Source: JBOGZI01 sp050697275 (GTDB taxonomy: Bacteria > Actinomycetota > Thermoleophilia > Solirubrobacterales > 70-9). Taken from it: a stretch of 7,509 bases of DNA. The translations under genes and the position numbers were made by a program. Positions within the stretch are counted from its first letter, which is position 1. Each line of letters opens with the position of its first letter. Of the stretch, positions 1 to 6,161 are shown in pieces. Location: contig JBOGZI010000136.1 of assembly GCA_050697275.1 (NCBI GenBank), positions 1-7,509 of the forward strand, written 5' to 3'. The notes under the pieces were generated by a model. It worked only from the letters and a program-made list of their open reading frames with translations. It was not told the origin of the DNA and ran no database searches.

Positions 1-194
1 GCCCAGAGCACTGAGAAGAAGATCGTCCACCGGGTCAGGTTCCGCTCGACCAGGGAGCCCCCGCCGACCGAGCCCCCGCCGGCGCCGACGCCGAAGGCGC
101 CGGAGAGCCCCGAGTCCTTGCCGGAATGCAGCAGGACCAAGAAGATCAGGATCACCGAGATGGCGACCTCGACAACTCCGAGCATCGTCTCCAT
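1..194 (-). CDS. secG: Protein translocase subunit SecG (3' part cut by window edge)
   Basis: SecG is the small, non-essential membrane subunit of the SecYEG protein-export channel in the cytoplasmic membrane. The 64 visible residues start METMLGVVEV. A first membrane segment lies at about residues 5-22 and is followed by the family's cytoplasmic loop, HSGKDSGLSGAFG, where the GLSGAFG core is the most recognisable part. A glycine- and serine-rich stretch comes next, then NLTRWTIFF, the beginning of the second membrane segment. The family is usually 70-110 residues long, so only the tail is missing. The ATG at 192-194 lies 11 bases after the stop of the CcmI-like gene, and an in-frame ATG three codons later is a possible alternative start. 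The tight spacing suggests secG is transcribed with the ccm genes upstream. The identification rests on motif and two-helix layout and is fairly secure. Confidence 0.88.
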   Translation of the reverse strand, partial: METMLGVVEVAISVILIFLVLLHSGKDSGLSGAFGVGAGGGSVGGGSLVERNLTRWTIFFSVLW

Positions 195-205
195 GGCCGT
201 GCAGT

Positions 206-499
206 CTAGCTGGGGTGCTTTTCCGAGCCGCGCAGCCGGTCGATCCGCTTGAGGATCTCGATCGCCTCGCGCCGCAGCTGGCCGTCGAGCCGCGCGAAGT
301 CCTGCTCGGAGAGCTTGCCGGCCGCCCGGTCGGACTCGGCGTCGCGGATCTCGCGGTACTTGGCCTCCTTGCGCGCCTCGAGCTCGGCCAGCTCGGACTC
401 GGCCCGTTCCCCCCCGGTCTCCCCAGCGCGGGAGCGCAGTGGGGCGAAGACGAAGACGGCGACGAGCGCGAGAATCGCGAGGGCGAGCAGGAGCTCCAT
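206..499 (-). CDS. Small CcmI-like membrane protein with coiled coil
   Basis: This 97-residue protein has one N-terminal membrane segment (about residues 3-21, leucine/alanine/valine rich). A charged, probably helical coiled-coil region follows (about 24-92). The part DRAAGKLSEQDFARLDGQL (about 56-74) closely resembles the N-terminal cytoplasmic segment of CcmI/CycH proteins, where an RELEFDRAAGKLS-like stretch follows the first helix. Classical CcmI is far longer, with a second helix and a periplasmic TPR domain that presents apocytochrome c to the CcmF/CcmH lyase. Neither is present here. The gene lies 20 bases downstream of ccmF and 11 bases upstream of secG on the same strand, so co-transcription is likely. 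That position suggests a shortened accessory to the CcmF heme lyase, but this is inference. No convincing ribosome-binding site precedes the ATG. Confidence 0.7.
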   Translation of the reverse strand: MELLLALAILALVAVFVFAPLRSRAGETGGERAESELAELEARKEAKYREIRDAESDRAAGKLSEQDFARLDGQLRREAIEILKRIDRLRGSEKHPS

Positions 500-519
500 G
501 GGCCGGGAAGGCTAGGTGG

Positions 520-2673
520 CTAGGAGGGAGGGCTTGCTGTCCCCAGCTCCCGCCCGAGACGCCTCGCATACGCGGTCTCGGCCCGGCGCCTCGCTTCCGC
601 GGCCGGCCAGCCCGCGAACACCGCCCCGGCGAGCGCCACCAATGCGCCGATCCAGATCCAACTGACCAGCGGGTTGACGATCACCCTGAAGGTCGCGGGC
701 GGCGGGCTCTGCGCGTAGCTCTCGGCGAGCGCCGCGATCGCGATCCCCTGCGCGTCAGGGCCGAGGTCGGCGAGCATCCGGTTGCCGCGGACGATGTCCG
801 GGTTGAGGGTCGAGAGGTCCGGCTGGAAGGCGGCCCAGAGGTCCTCCTGCGCACCGACCTTGAGCCCTATCTCACTCGTCGACTCGCCCATGAAATAGCG
901 GCCGATCGCGCCGGCGGAGGGATCCTGGGTCGGGTAGTAGTTGCGGGCGGGGGCGAGCGAGGCGAAGTCCCGCCCGTCGCGGTCGACGTCGAGCCGGGCC
1001 CCGAAGGCGATCCGCTCGGAGCGGGGATCCGACGTCACCCGCTCGTAGGTCACGGTGTAGTCGCCCACCCGCGCGGACTCGCCGACCCCGAGCGTGAGGT
1101 CGCGATTGGTCTGGAAGCTCGAGGAGGCGGCGATCCCGATCAACACGATCGCGATCCCGGTGTGGACCACGTAGCCACCGTAGCGGCGGCGATTGCGCGC
1201 CAGCGCATTGGGAAGCGCCCTGGCGAGCGACTCGCCGGTGAGCACCCGCCGCGCCGCTCCCGCCCGCCACAGCTCCTGGCCGAGGGCGACCAGGGCGAAG
1301 GCGGCGAACGCGAACAGGAACAGCGCCCAGGGGTGGGAGCGGGCGTCGGTCAGCAGCGCGAGCAGGACGGCGGTCGCGGCGGCCGCGAGTATCGGCCAGA
1401 GCAGCAGCCGCCTCGCGGCTCCGCCGCTGAGGCGGCCCCAGGCGAGCAGCGGCCCGATCCCGGTGAACAGCACCAGGGCGACGCCGAGGGGCGTCACGTA
1501 ACGGTCGAACCAGGGAGCCCCGAGCGAGGAGCGGGTGCCGGTGAAGGCCTCGGCGATCAGCGGGAAGAAGGTCCCCCAGAAGATCACCGCGGCCAGCCCG
1601 ATCAGCAGCAGGTTGTTGACCAGGAAGACTGACTCGCGCGAGAGCAGCGACTCGATCCGCCGCTCCGGGCGGAGGTCGCGCAGCCGGCTGACGATCAGGA
1701 CGGTGGAACCGAGGGCGCAGAAAGCGATCAGCCCCAGCAGCGGCCCGCCGACCGTCGAGGCGCCGAAGGCGTGGATCGACTCGAGGATGCCCGAGCGGAC
1801 CAGGAAGGTCCCGGTCAGGCAGAGGCAGAAGGTGATCGCGATCAGGCTCACGTTCCACACCTTCAGCATCCCGCGCTTCTCCTGGACCATCACCGAGTGC
1901 AGGAAGGCTGTGCCCACCAGCCACGGCATCAGCGCAGCGTTCTCGACCGGGTCCCACCCCCAGTAGCCCCCCCAGCCGAGCTCCTCGTAGGACCAGCGCG
2001 AGCCGAGCAGCAGTCCGAGGCCGAGGAAGGTCCAGGCGGTGAGCGCGAAGCGGCGGGTCGAGCGGATCCAGCTCGCGTCAAGCTTGCGGGCGACCAGGGC
2101 GCCGACGCAGAAGGCGAAGGGGATCGCCCACAGCACGTAGCCGGTGTAGAGCATCGGCGGGTGGATCGCCATGTACGGGTTGCGCAGCAGCGGCGTCAGG
2201 CCGGCTCCCTCCAGCGGCGCCGGGTCCAGCTGTGTGAAGGGGTGGGCCGAGAGCAGCATCAGGCCGATGAAGAAGGCGCCGACTCCCGCCAGCACCGCGG
2301 TCGCGTAGGGGACCACCTCCCGATGCTTCCGCCGGGTCAGGTAGAGCACCCCGCTCGAGGCGAGCGACAGCGCCCAGGCCCAGAGCAGCAGCGAGCCCTC
2401 CTGGCTCGACCACATCGCGGTCAGCTTGTAGAAGGTCGGGGTGGTGGTCGAGGAGTGGGTCGCGACCAGCTCGAAGCCGAAGTCGTCGCGGAGGAAGGCC
2501 GACTCGACCACGAACACGCAGAGGGTGAGCAGCGCCGCCAGCGCGTAGACGGCGCGCCGCGAGGCCTCGACCCAGCGGCGATCGCCGCTGCGGGCGCCGT
2601 AGAGGGCGGCGGCGGCCGCGAACAGGGCGACGAGCAGCGATGCAGCGAGGCTGGCGGAACCGAGCTCGCTCAC
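520..2673 (-). CDS. ccmF: Cytochrome c heme lyase subunit CcmF
   Basis: CcmF is the large integral-membrane subunit of the System I lyase. It takes heme from CcmE and attaches it to CXXCH motifs of exported apocytochromes c. With the GTG start chosen here the protein has 717 residues, somewhat longer than typical CcmF (about 630-670). The WWD heme-handling motif is WGGYWGWDPVENAALMPW at 234-251. Four histidines match those known as heme ligands or P-His in E. coli CcmF: His171 (AIHPP), His259 (FLHS), His301 (ESIHAFG) and His504 (YVVHTG). Many membrane helices are evident, and a periplasmic region at about 520-665 precedes a last helix at about 669-688. A longer reading from an ATG at 2733 would add 20 residues, but it runs back into the ccmE coding region. 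The GTG at 2671-2673 overlaps the ccmE stop as GTGA and restores the usual N-terminus, so coupled translation from this start is preferred. Confidence 0.96.
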   Translation of the reverse strand: MSELGSASLAASLLVALFAAAAALYGARSGDRRWVEASRRAVYALAALLTLCVFVVESAFLRDDFGFELVATHSSTTTPTFYKLTAMWSSQEGSLLLWAWALSLASSGVLYLTRRKHREVVPYATAVLAGVGAFFIGLMLLSAHPFTQLDPAPLEGAGLTPLLRNPYMAIHPPMLYTGYVLWAIPFAFCVGALVARKLDASWIRSTRRFALTAWTFLGLGLLLGSRWSYEELGWGGYWGWDPVENAALMPWLVGTAFLHSVMVQEKRGMLKVWNVSLIAITFCLCLTGTFLVRSGILESIHAFGASTVGGPLLGLIAFCALGSTVLIVSRLRDLRPERRIESLLSRESVFLVNNLLLIGLAAVIFWGTFFPLIAEAFTGTRSSLGAPWFDRYVTPLGVALVLFTGIGPLLAWGRLSGGAARRLLLWPILAAAATAVLLALLTDARSHPWALFLFAFAAFALVALGQELWRAGAARRVLTGESLARALPNALARNRRRYGGYVVHTGIAIVLIGIAASSSFQTNRDLTLGVGESARVGDYTVTYERVTSDPRSERIAFGARLDVDRDGRDFASLAPARNYYPTQDPSAGAIGRYFMGESTSEIGLKVGAQEDLWAAFQPDLSTLNPDIVRGNRMLADLGPDAQGIAIAALAESYAQSPPPATFRVIVNPLVSWIWIGALVALAGAVFAGWPAAEARRRAETAYARRLGRELGTASPPS

Positions 2674-3095
2674 TCGTCGATTACCACGTGCTCCGGGTCC
2701 TTCTCGGCCTCCTCGGAGAACTTCGAGGGGCACTTGGTGACCAAGCTGTCGTGCTCGGCGACGAAGGTGCCGCCCTCGAGCTTCCCGGTGACGATCACCT
2801 CGCGGCCGTCGCGGAAGGGGTCGGGCACGGTGCCGGTGTAGGCGACCGGGATCGCGTCGCTGCCGTCGCGGTCCGAGATGTCGAAGCGCAGCTCGTCGTC
2901 GGAGCGCTGGATCGAGCCGGGGACCACCTTCCCGGTGAGGTCGTAGGTCTCCCCGTCTGTGGCCCGCAGCAGCTGCGAGGGCTCCTTGGCCTCGGTGGAG
3001 GCGCTGAACGACGTGTAGACCAGCCCCGCGGCGAGCAGGACGGCCGCCGAGAGCGCCACGACCAGGCGCGTCTGTCGCTTGCGAGCGTGATCCAC
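2670..3095 (-). CDS. ccmE: Heme chaperone CcmE, Cys-type variant
   Basis: CcmE receives heme from the CcmABCD complex and hands it to CcmF on the outer face of the membrane. This 141-residue protein has a basic N-terminus (HARKRQTR), one membrane anchor (about residues 11-30) and the expected small beta-barrel. Family landmarks are LTGKVVPGSI (53-62), FDISD (71-75) and VAYTGTVPDPFRDG followed by EVIVTG (84-104). In E. coli the heme-binding site is the His and Tyr of LAKHDENY. Here the aligned stretch is VTKCPSKF, with Cys122 for His and Phe126 for Tyr. His115 (AEHD) lies seven residues upstream and does not align. Cys-type CcmE proteins are known, usually as CxxxY. The GTG at 3093-3095 is preferred over an ATG at 3161 because it begins at the basic n-region and sits six bases after an extended -10 box. 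The 3' end overlaps ccmF by four bases. Confidence 0.92.
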   Translation of the reverse strand: MDHARKRQTRLVVALSAAVLLAAGLVYTSFSASTEAKEPSQLLRATDGETYDLTGKVVPGSIQRSDDELRFDISDRDGSDAIPVAYTGTVPDPFRDGREVIVTGKLEGGTFVAEHDSLVTKCPSKFSEEAEKDPEHVVIDE

Positions 3096-3110
3096 GACTC
3101 GATTATCGCA
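3096..3110 (-). promoter_or_regulatory. Extended -10 promoter of the ccmE operon (leaderless)
   Basis: On the minus strand the sequence reads TTGCGATAAT then CGAGTC then GTG. GATAAT (3102-3107) matches TATAAT at five of six positions, and TG lies one base upstream of it, as in extended -10 promoters. Transcription would start about seven bases after the box, at or next to the GTG start codon of ccmE. That is the arrangement of leaderless mRNAs, which are common in actinobacteria. No good -35 box is visible, and no Shine-Dalgarno sequence precedes the GTG. Confidence 0.55.
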
Positions 3111-3160
3111 ATGCGGGAATGCGAGCCGTAGTGGGCCCGGCGTACGGCGAGCGCGGGCCA

Positions 3161-3166
3161 TAGGAT
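3161..3166 (+). promoter_or_regulatory. -10 box (TAGGAT) for the lipoprotein-cytidylyltransferase operon
   Basis: TAGGAT fits the actinobacterial TAnnnT -10 pattern. A start about seven bases downstream (near 3173) would give a leader of roughly 28 bases that carries the GGAGG site at 3189-3193 before the TTG start at 3201. No clear -35 hexamer is seen. The box overlaps the ATG at 3165, which argues against that ATG being the start codon. Together with the ccmE promoter it forms a divergent promoter pair in a 105-base intergenic region. Confidence 0.4.
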
Positions 3167-3188
3167 GCCGCGGCCGCCGCCGACCCCT

Positions 3189-3193
3189 GGAGG
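3189..3193 (+). promoter_or_regulatory. Strong ribosome-binding site deciding a TTG start
   Basis: GGAGG, within the purine run GGAGGGAGAGGA, sits seven bases before the TTG at 3201. It is the best Shine-Dalgarno sequence seen in the window and moves the lipoprotein start from the upstream ATG at 3165 to this TTG. Confidence 0.7.
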
Positions 3194-3200
3194 GAGAGGA

Positions 3201-3656
3201 TTGTCCCGACCCCGCCTGACCAGCCTCGCCGCGCTCGCCGCCGCCGCCGCCCTGCTGCTCGTCGCCTGCGGCGACAGCGAGGAGAGCAACGACTACGTCG
3301 ACCAGGTCAACGAGGTCCAGACCACCTTCCAGAGCGAGGTCTCACAGCTCGGGCAGAACATCGAGTCGCCCGAGCAGCTGGTCACCTTCTACCAGGACAC
3401 GGTGGCCAAGCTCGAGCAGGCCGTCGCCGAGCTCGAGGACATCTCGCCGCCCGACGACGTCGCCGAGCTTCACGACCGGCTGGTCGAGGAGGTCCAGGGT
3501 CTCGCCGACCTGATCCAGGGGGCGGGCGACGAGATCGACGCCGGCGGCGTGGCGGCCGTGCCGGGCGTGGTCAGCGAGCTCAGCTCGGAGGGATCCAGGC
3601 TGCAGTCCGAGTTCAGCAACACGATCACAGAGATCAACGAAACGCTCCAGGGCTAG
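3201..3656 (+). CDS. Small coiled-coil lipoprotein of unknown function
   Basis: This 151-residue protein is probably exported and lipid-anchored. Its signal peptide has a basic start (SRPR), an alanine/leucine-rich core and the lipobox LVAC, with Cys23 as the expected lipidated residue. The mature part is acidic and predicted to be mostly helical. It has heptad-like stretches at about residues 32-52, 58-80 and 86-112, a short Gly/Ala/Val/Pro break near 115-124, and a final helix (about 125-150). Only one cysteine is present, and no catalytic motif or known domain is recognised. The TTG start at 3201 is chosen because GGAGG (3189-3193) lies seven bases upstream. An in-frame ATG at 3165 would add 12 Pro/Arg-rich residues and overlaps the likely -10 box. 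The next gene begins 12 bases after the stop, so the two are probably co-transcribed. It could be a cell-envelope scaffold or binding protein, but the sequence does not decide this. Confidence 0.8.
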   Translation: MSRPRLTSLAALAAAAALLLVACGDSEESNDYVDQVNEVQTTFQSEVSQLGQNIESPEQLVTFYQDTVAKLEQAVAELEDISPPDDVAELHDRLVEEVQGLADLIQGAGDEIDAGGVAAVPGVVSELSSEGSRLQSEFSNTITEINETLQG

Positions 3657-3668
3657 GCTTCAAGCGCC

Positions 3669-4400
3669 TTGAACCAGAGACCTGTAGTCATCCTCTGCGG
3701 AGGGCGCGGGACGCGGCTTCGCGAGCGGACCGAGTCGATCCCCAAGGCGCTGGTCGAGATCGGCGGACGGCCCATCCTCTGGCACGTGATCTCGATCTAC
3801 GCCGCCCAGGGCTACCGGAGCTTCCTGCTCTGCACCGGGTTCAAGGGCGAGCAGATCGAGCGCTGGGTTACGGACACCTCCTGGCCCCAGCGGCTCGAGC
3901 TGAGCTGCGTGGACACCGGCCTCGACACGCCGACCGGAGGCCGGGTGAAGTTGCTCGAGGAGCGGCTCGCCGGGCAGCCCTTCTGCGCGACCTATTCTGA
4001 CGGGGTCGCCGACATCGACCTCGGCGAGCTGCTCCGGAGCCACGTCGACGGCGGCGCCCTGGCGACGATGACGGTGGTCCGCCCCACGCTTCAGTTCGGG
4101 GTGGCCGAGCTCGGCGATGACGGCCGCGTGGAGGGCTTCCAGGAGAAGCCGCGGCTGGAGGGATGGATCAACGGCGGGTTCTTCTGCTTCGAGCCCGGCG
4201 TCTTCGCCTACCTCGAGACCGACAGCATCCTCGAGCGCGAGCCCCTGGAGCGGCTCGCTGCGGACGGCCAGCTGCACGCCTTCCGGCACAAGCGGTTCTG
4301 GGACTGCATGGACACCTACAAGGACGCCGTGGAGCTCAACGACCTCTGGGACTCGGGGCGGGCGCCGTGGCGCGCCCACGTCGAGCAGCCGGTCGGCTAG
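3669..4400 (+). CDS. rfbF: Glucose-1-phosphate cytidylyltransferase-like nucleotidyltransferase
   Basis: This protein probably forms CDP-glucose from CTP and glucose 1-phosphate in the cytoplasm, a first step toward CDP-linked deoxysugars for surface glycans. The 243 residues form one sugar-nucleotidyltransferase domain. The nucleotide loop is CGGRGTRL (10-17), followed by PKALVEIGGRPILWHV (25-40). Next come TGGRVK (89-94), the metal-binding region YSDGVADIDL (109-118), FQEKP (157-161), INGGFF (167-172), and the tail FWDCMDT with DLWDSGRAPW. INGGFF and the W-x-x-G-x-APW ending are typical of RfbF rather than RmlA or GlmU. RfbF is usually about 256 residues, so this is nearly full length. The TTG at 3669 is chosen because the glycine-rich loop must lie near the N-terminus and no later start fits. 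Its ribosome-binding site is weak. Neither a CDP-glucose dehydratase nor a glycosyltransferase lies nearby, so the exact sugar is inferred from family only. Confidence 0.85.
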   Translation: MNQRPVVILCGGRGTRLRERTESIPKALVEIGGRPILWHVISIYAAQGYRSFLLCTGFKGEQIERWVTDTSWPQRLELSCVDTGLDTPTGGRVKLLEERLAGQPFCATYSDGVADIDLGELLRSHVDGGALATMTVVRPTLQFGVAELGDDGRVEGFQEKPRLEGWINGGFFCFEPGVFAYLETDSILEREPLERLAADGQLHAFRHKRFWDCMDTYKDAVELNDLWDSGRAPWRAHVEQPVG

Positions 4401-4411
4401 TCGGCTAGCCG
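4393..4411. terminator. Tandem 8-base repeat forming a hairpin between convergent genes
   Basis: TCGGCTAG occurs twice in a row (4393-4400 and 4401-4408) and supplies the stop codons of both convergent genes. CGGCTA (4394-4399) pairs perfectly with TAGCCG (4406-4411) around a six-base loop. It could act as a weak bidirectional terminator. There is no T-run, so termination is only a suggestion. A second hairpin, GCCCC-GAGC-GGGGC at 4427-4440, lies just inside the opposing gene and could also stop plus-strand transcription. Confidence 0.3.
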
Positions 4412-4923
4412 CCGCGCCGCAGGCGAGCCCCGAGCGGGGCGAGGCGGGCGAGCACTCGCTCCGTCCTCGAGCCTCGAGCGGGCAGGACGCCGAGCGCGCG
4501 CATGATCTCGGCGCCGTCGTAGTAGGAGACGAGATGGACCACGCGGTTCTCCGCGTCGAGCGTGGCGACGTCCACCCCGGCGCTCTCCACCACCCGGCCG
4601 GTCGGGGCCAGCCCGTCGATCTCGCCGCGGTGGGTCATTCGCGAGCGCCACTCGCCGGCGGTGAAGTCCCCGCCGTGGGCAGCCCGGAGCAGCTCGAAGT
4701 GCAGGTCCGGAAAGGCGGCGTGCACCCGGGCAGCGTGCGCCTCGATCTCGGCCGGGCCGCGGGCGACCGCCCCCGCGCCCCGGTCCTCGTAGACGGCGTC
4801 GTCGGTGAAGAAGGACGCGATCCGCGCCGCGTCGCGCGCGTTCCAGGCCGCCAGGTACTCGCGCATCAGGGCGTCGCGCCCGGCGCTCGGCGCCTCGAGC
4901 CGCGAGGGGGTGCCCGAGTTCAT
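4405..4923 (-). CDS. SnoaL-like (NTF2-fold) ester cyclase family protein
   Basis: This 172-residue cytoplasmic protein belongs to the SnoaL-like branch of the NTF2 fold, whose members include polyketide cyclases and many uncharacterised small-molecule enzymes. The domain runs from about residue 20 to 148. Landmarks are MREYLAAWNARD (20-31), FFTDDAVYEDRG (38-49), an HAAFPDLHFELL stretch (68-79), MTHRGEIDGLAPTGRVVE (95-112) and YYDGAEIMRALG (133-144). The PDLHFE and GLAPTGR segments are characteristic of this subfamily. About 19 unconserved residues precede the domain, and a basic Arg/Leu-rich tail of about 25 follows it. Met20 is a possible alternative start. The gene begins seven bases after the stop of the DUF3089 gene, so the two are almost certainly one operon. 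Four bases separate its stop from that of the convergent cytidylyltransferase gene. The substrate cannot be read from the sequence. Confidence 0.85.
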   Translation of the reverse strand: MNSGTPSRLEAPSAGRDALMREYLAAWNARDAARIASFFTDDAVYEDRGAGAVARGPAEIEAHAARVHAAFPDLHFELLRAAHGGDFTAGEWRSRMTHRGEIDGLAPTGRVVESAGVDVATLDAENRVVHLVSYYDGAEIMRALGVLPARGSRTERVLARLAPLGARLRRGG

Positions 4924-4930
4924 CGCGGGC

Positions 4931-6082
4931 TCAGGACTTCTTGCCGCGGCGCTTCCGCGGGGGCTGGCTCGTCCAGGCCTGGGCCTGCCGGGCGACGAGG
5001 GCGACCAGCTGATCGAGGGCGATGTTGACGTCGACCAGGTGGGTGCCCCAGGTCGGGTCGGGGTACCACATCGGCCGCCGGGAGCCGGGCAGCGGGTCGA
5101 GACGGAGGACGTGGGCGCCGTTGATCTTGCGGCAGGCTCCGTCGGAGCGATCCGGCGGCGATACCCAGGTCGTCTCAGCCGAGGGCGGCGGCCCGAGCGC
5201 GGTGACGATGATCCCGGCCAGGATCGGGCCCGGCGCGAACGGCTCGCTCGGGGTGACGATGCGCAGCGGCTCCTGGAGCCCGGCCAGCGGGCGCGGATCG
5301 GTGCAGGCGACCTCGAGTCCCGGCGCCGCCCTGCCGAAGCGGGCGTCCGCGGGCGGGTCCTCGAAGAAGGTGGAGTAGACGACCACGCAGCCGAGCTCTG
5401 CCTCGCCGGTGCATAGCGGCGTGCGCTGGAAGTCGCCGCCGACGAGCTGACCCTCGGCGACCGTGACGTTGCCGCCGATCAGCAGCGCGGAGACCAAGAG
5501 CCGGCGCTGGGACGGGGTCGGCTCGACCTCCTCGCGCAGCAGCCGCCGCAGCACCCCGGTCCCCTGCGAGTGGCCGATCAGGACGACCCCGCGGCCGCCG
5601 TTCTCGATCGCCAGGTATTCCCGCCATGCCTCCAGCACGTCGCCGTAGGCGAGCTCGCGGTCGACACCCGACGCCCCTACGTTTCCGGTGGCGATCGAGG
5701 CGAGTGTCGCCTGACGGTAGATCGGCGCGAAGACCCGGCACTGCTGGGAGAAGCGAGCGGCCTGGTACTTCGCGATCGACTCGAGCTCGGGGTCGCGGTC
5801 CTTGTTCGCGTTCGGGGTGAGCTGGTTCGAGACCGTCGGATAGACGTAGAAGCAGTCGATCTCGCGGGGACCGTTGGGCGGAGTCACCACCCGCTCGGCC
5901 CCGCCGGGCTCCATGTAGGTCGTGTCCTGCGGGATCTCGCAGGGGTTGCTCGCCATTCCCGGCTTGCACAGCCAGACCACCTCCGCCTCGGCGGAAGCGG
6001 GTGCCGCCGCCAGCGCAAGCGCCGCGGCGAGCATGGCGCCTCCCAGAGCAGCCATCCCCTTGCCCATATCGGGCAGCAGCAT
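4931..6082 (-). CDS. Secreted DUF3089 family alpha/beta-hydrolase-like protein
   Basis: This 383-residue protein matches DUF3089, a family with an alpha/beta-hydrolase fold but no settled function. A signal peptide (about residues 1-32, ending APASAEA) precedes VVWLCKPG and NPCE. Then come FYVYPTVSNQ (78-87), AARFSQQCRVFAPIYRQAT (108-126) and the nucleophile elbow GHSQG (170-174) with Ser172. GTHLVDVN (346-353) may provide the catalytic histidine (His348). The acidic triad member is not obvious. The mature protein holds eight cysteines (39, 48, 77, 115, 224, 232, 260, 317), an even number that would suit disulfides outside the cytoplasm. The C-terminal tail is strongly basic (RKRRGKKS). Start choice is uncertain: ATGs at 6082, 6067 and 6055 all leave a usable signal peptide. 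It leads a two-gene operon with the SnoaL-like gene, and tRNA-Gly lies 79 bases upstream on the same strand. An esterase or lipase role is plausible but unproven. Confidence 0.85.
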   Translation of the reverse strand: MLLPDMGKGMAALGGAMLAAALALAAAPASAEAEVVWLCKPGMASNPCEIPQDTTYMEPGGAERVVTPPNGPREIDCFYVYPTVSNQLTPNANKDRDPELESIAKYQAARFSQQCRVFAPIYRQATLASIATGNVGASGVDRELAYGDVLEAWREYLAIENGGRGVVLIGHSQGTGVLRRLLREEVEPTPSQRRLLVSALLIGGNVTVAEGQLVGGDFQRTPLCTGEAELGCVVVYSTFFEDPPADARFGRAAPGLEVACTDPRPLAGLQEPLRIVTPSEPFAPGPILAGIIVTALGPPPSAETTWVSPPDRSDGACRKINGAHVLRLDPLPGSRRPMWYPDPTWGTHLVDVNIALDQLVALVARQAQAWTSQPPRKRRGKKS

Positions 6083-6161
6083 AGTCCGACCCGGTGAAAT
6101 CCGCGCCGCTCGCGGCTTGCCCGCTAGCCGAGCTGCCTATGCGACGGCCCGTCGGGCGGAA

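Noticed and set aside
439..1632. Long plus-strand open frame (397 codons) opposite ccmF
   Set aside because: It is antisense to the well-supported ccmF gene. Its translation is a low-complexity Arg/Gly/Glu/Pro mix with no domain, as expected from high-GC sequence.
872..1957. Minus-strand open frame of 361 codons in another frame within ccmF
   Set aside because: It overlaps ccmF on the same strand in a shifted frame, and its product is Arg/Asp/Pro-rich noise. It is not evidence of a frameshift, because the ccmF frame is intact with all motifs.
1771..2841. Plus-strand open frame of 356 codons opposite ccmF and ccmE
   Set aside because: Composition is Gln/Arg/Gly/Glu-rich without hydrophobic pattern or motif, and it lies across two real genes on the other strand.
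3165..3200. ATG at 3165 as the start of the lipoprotein gene
   Set aside because: It overlaps a TAGGAT -10 box, lacks a ribosome-binding site and adds a Pro/Arg-rich stretch ahead of the signal peptide. The TTG at 3201 has a strong GGAGG.
3660..4379. Minus-strand open frame of 239 codons opposite the cytidylyltransferase
   Set aside because: It is the antisense shadow of a gene with clear nucleotidyltransferase motifs, and it has no start signal or recognisable domain.
6142..6154. Hairpin CGACG-GCC-CGTCG downstream of tRNA-Gly as a terminator
   Set aside because: The stem is only five base pairs and no T-run follows on the minus strand, so it is not strong enough to call.
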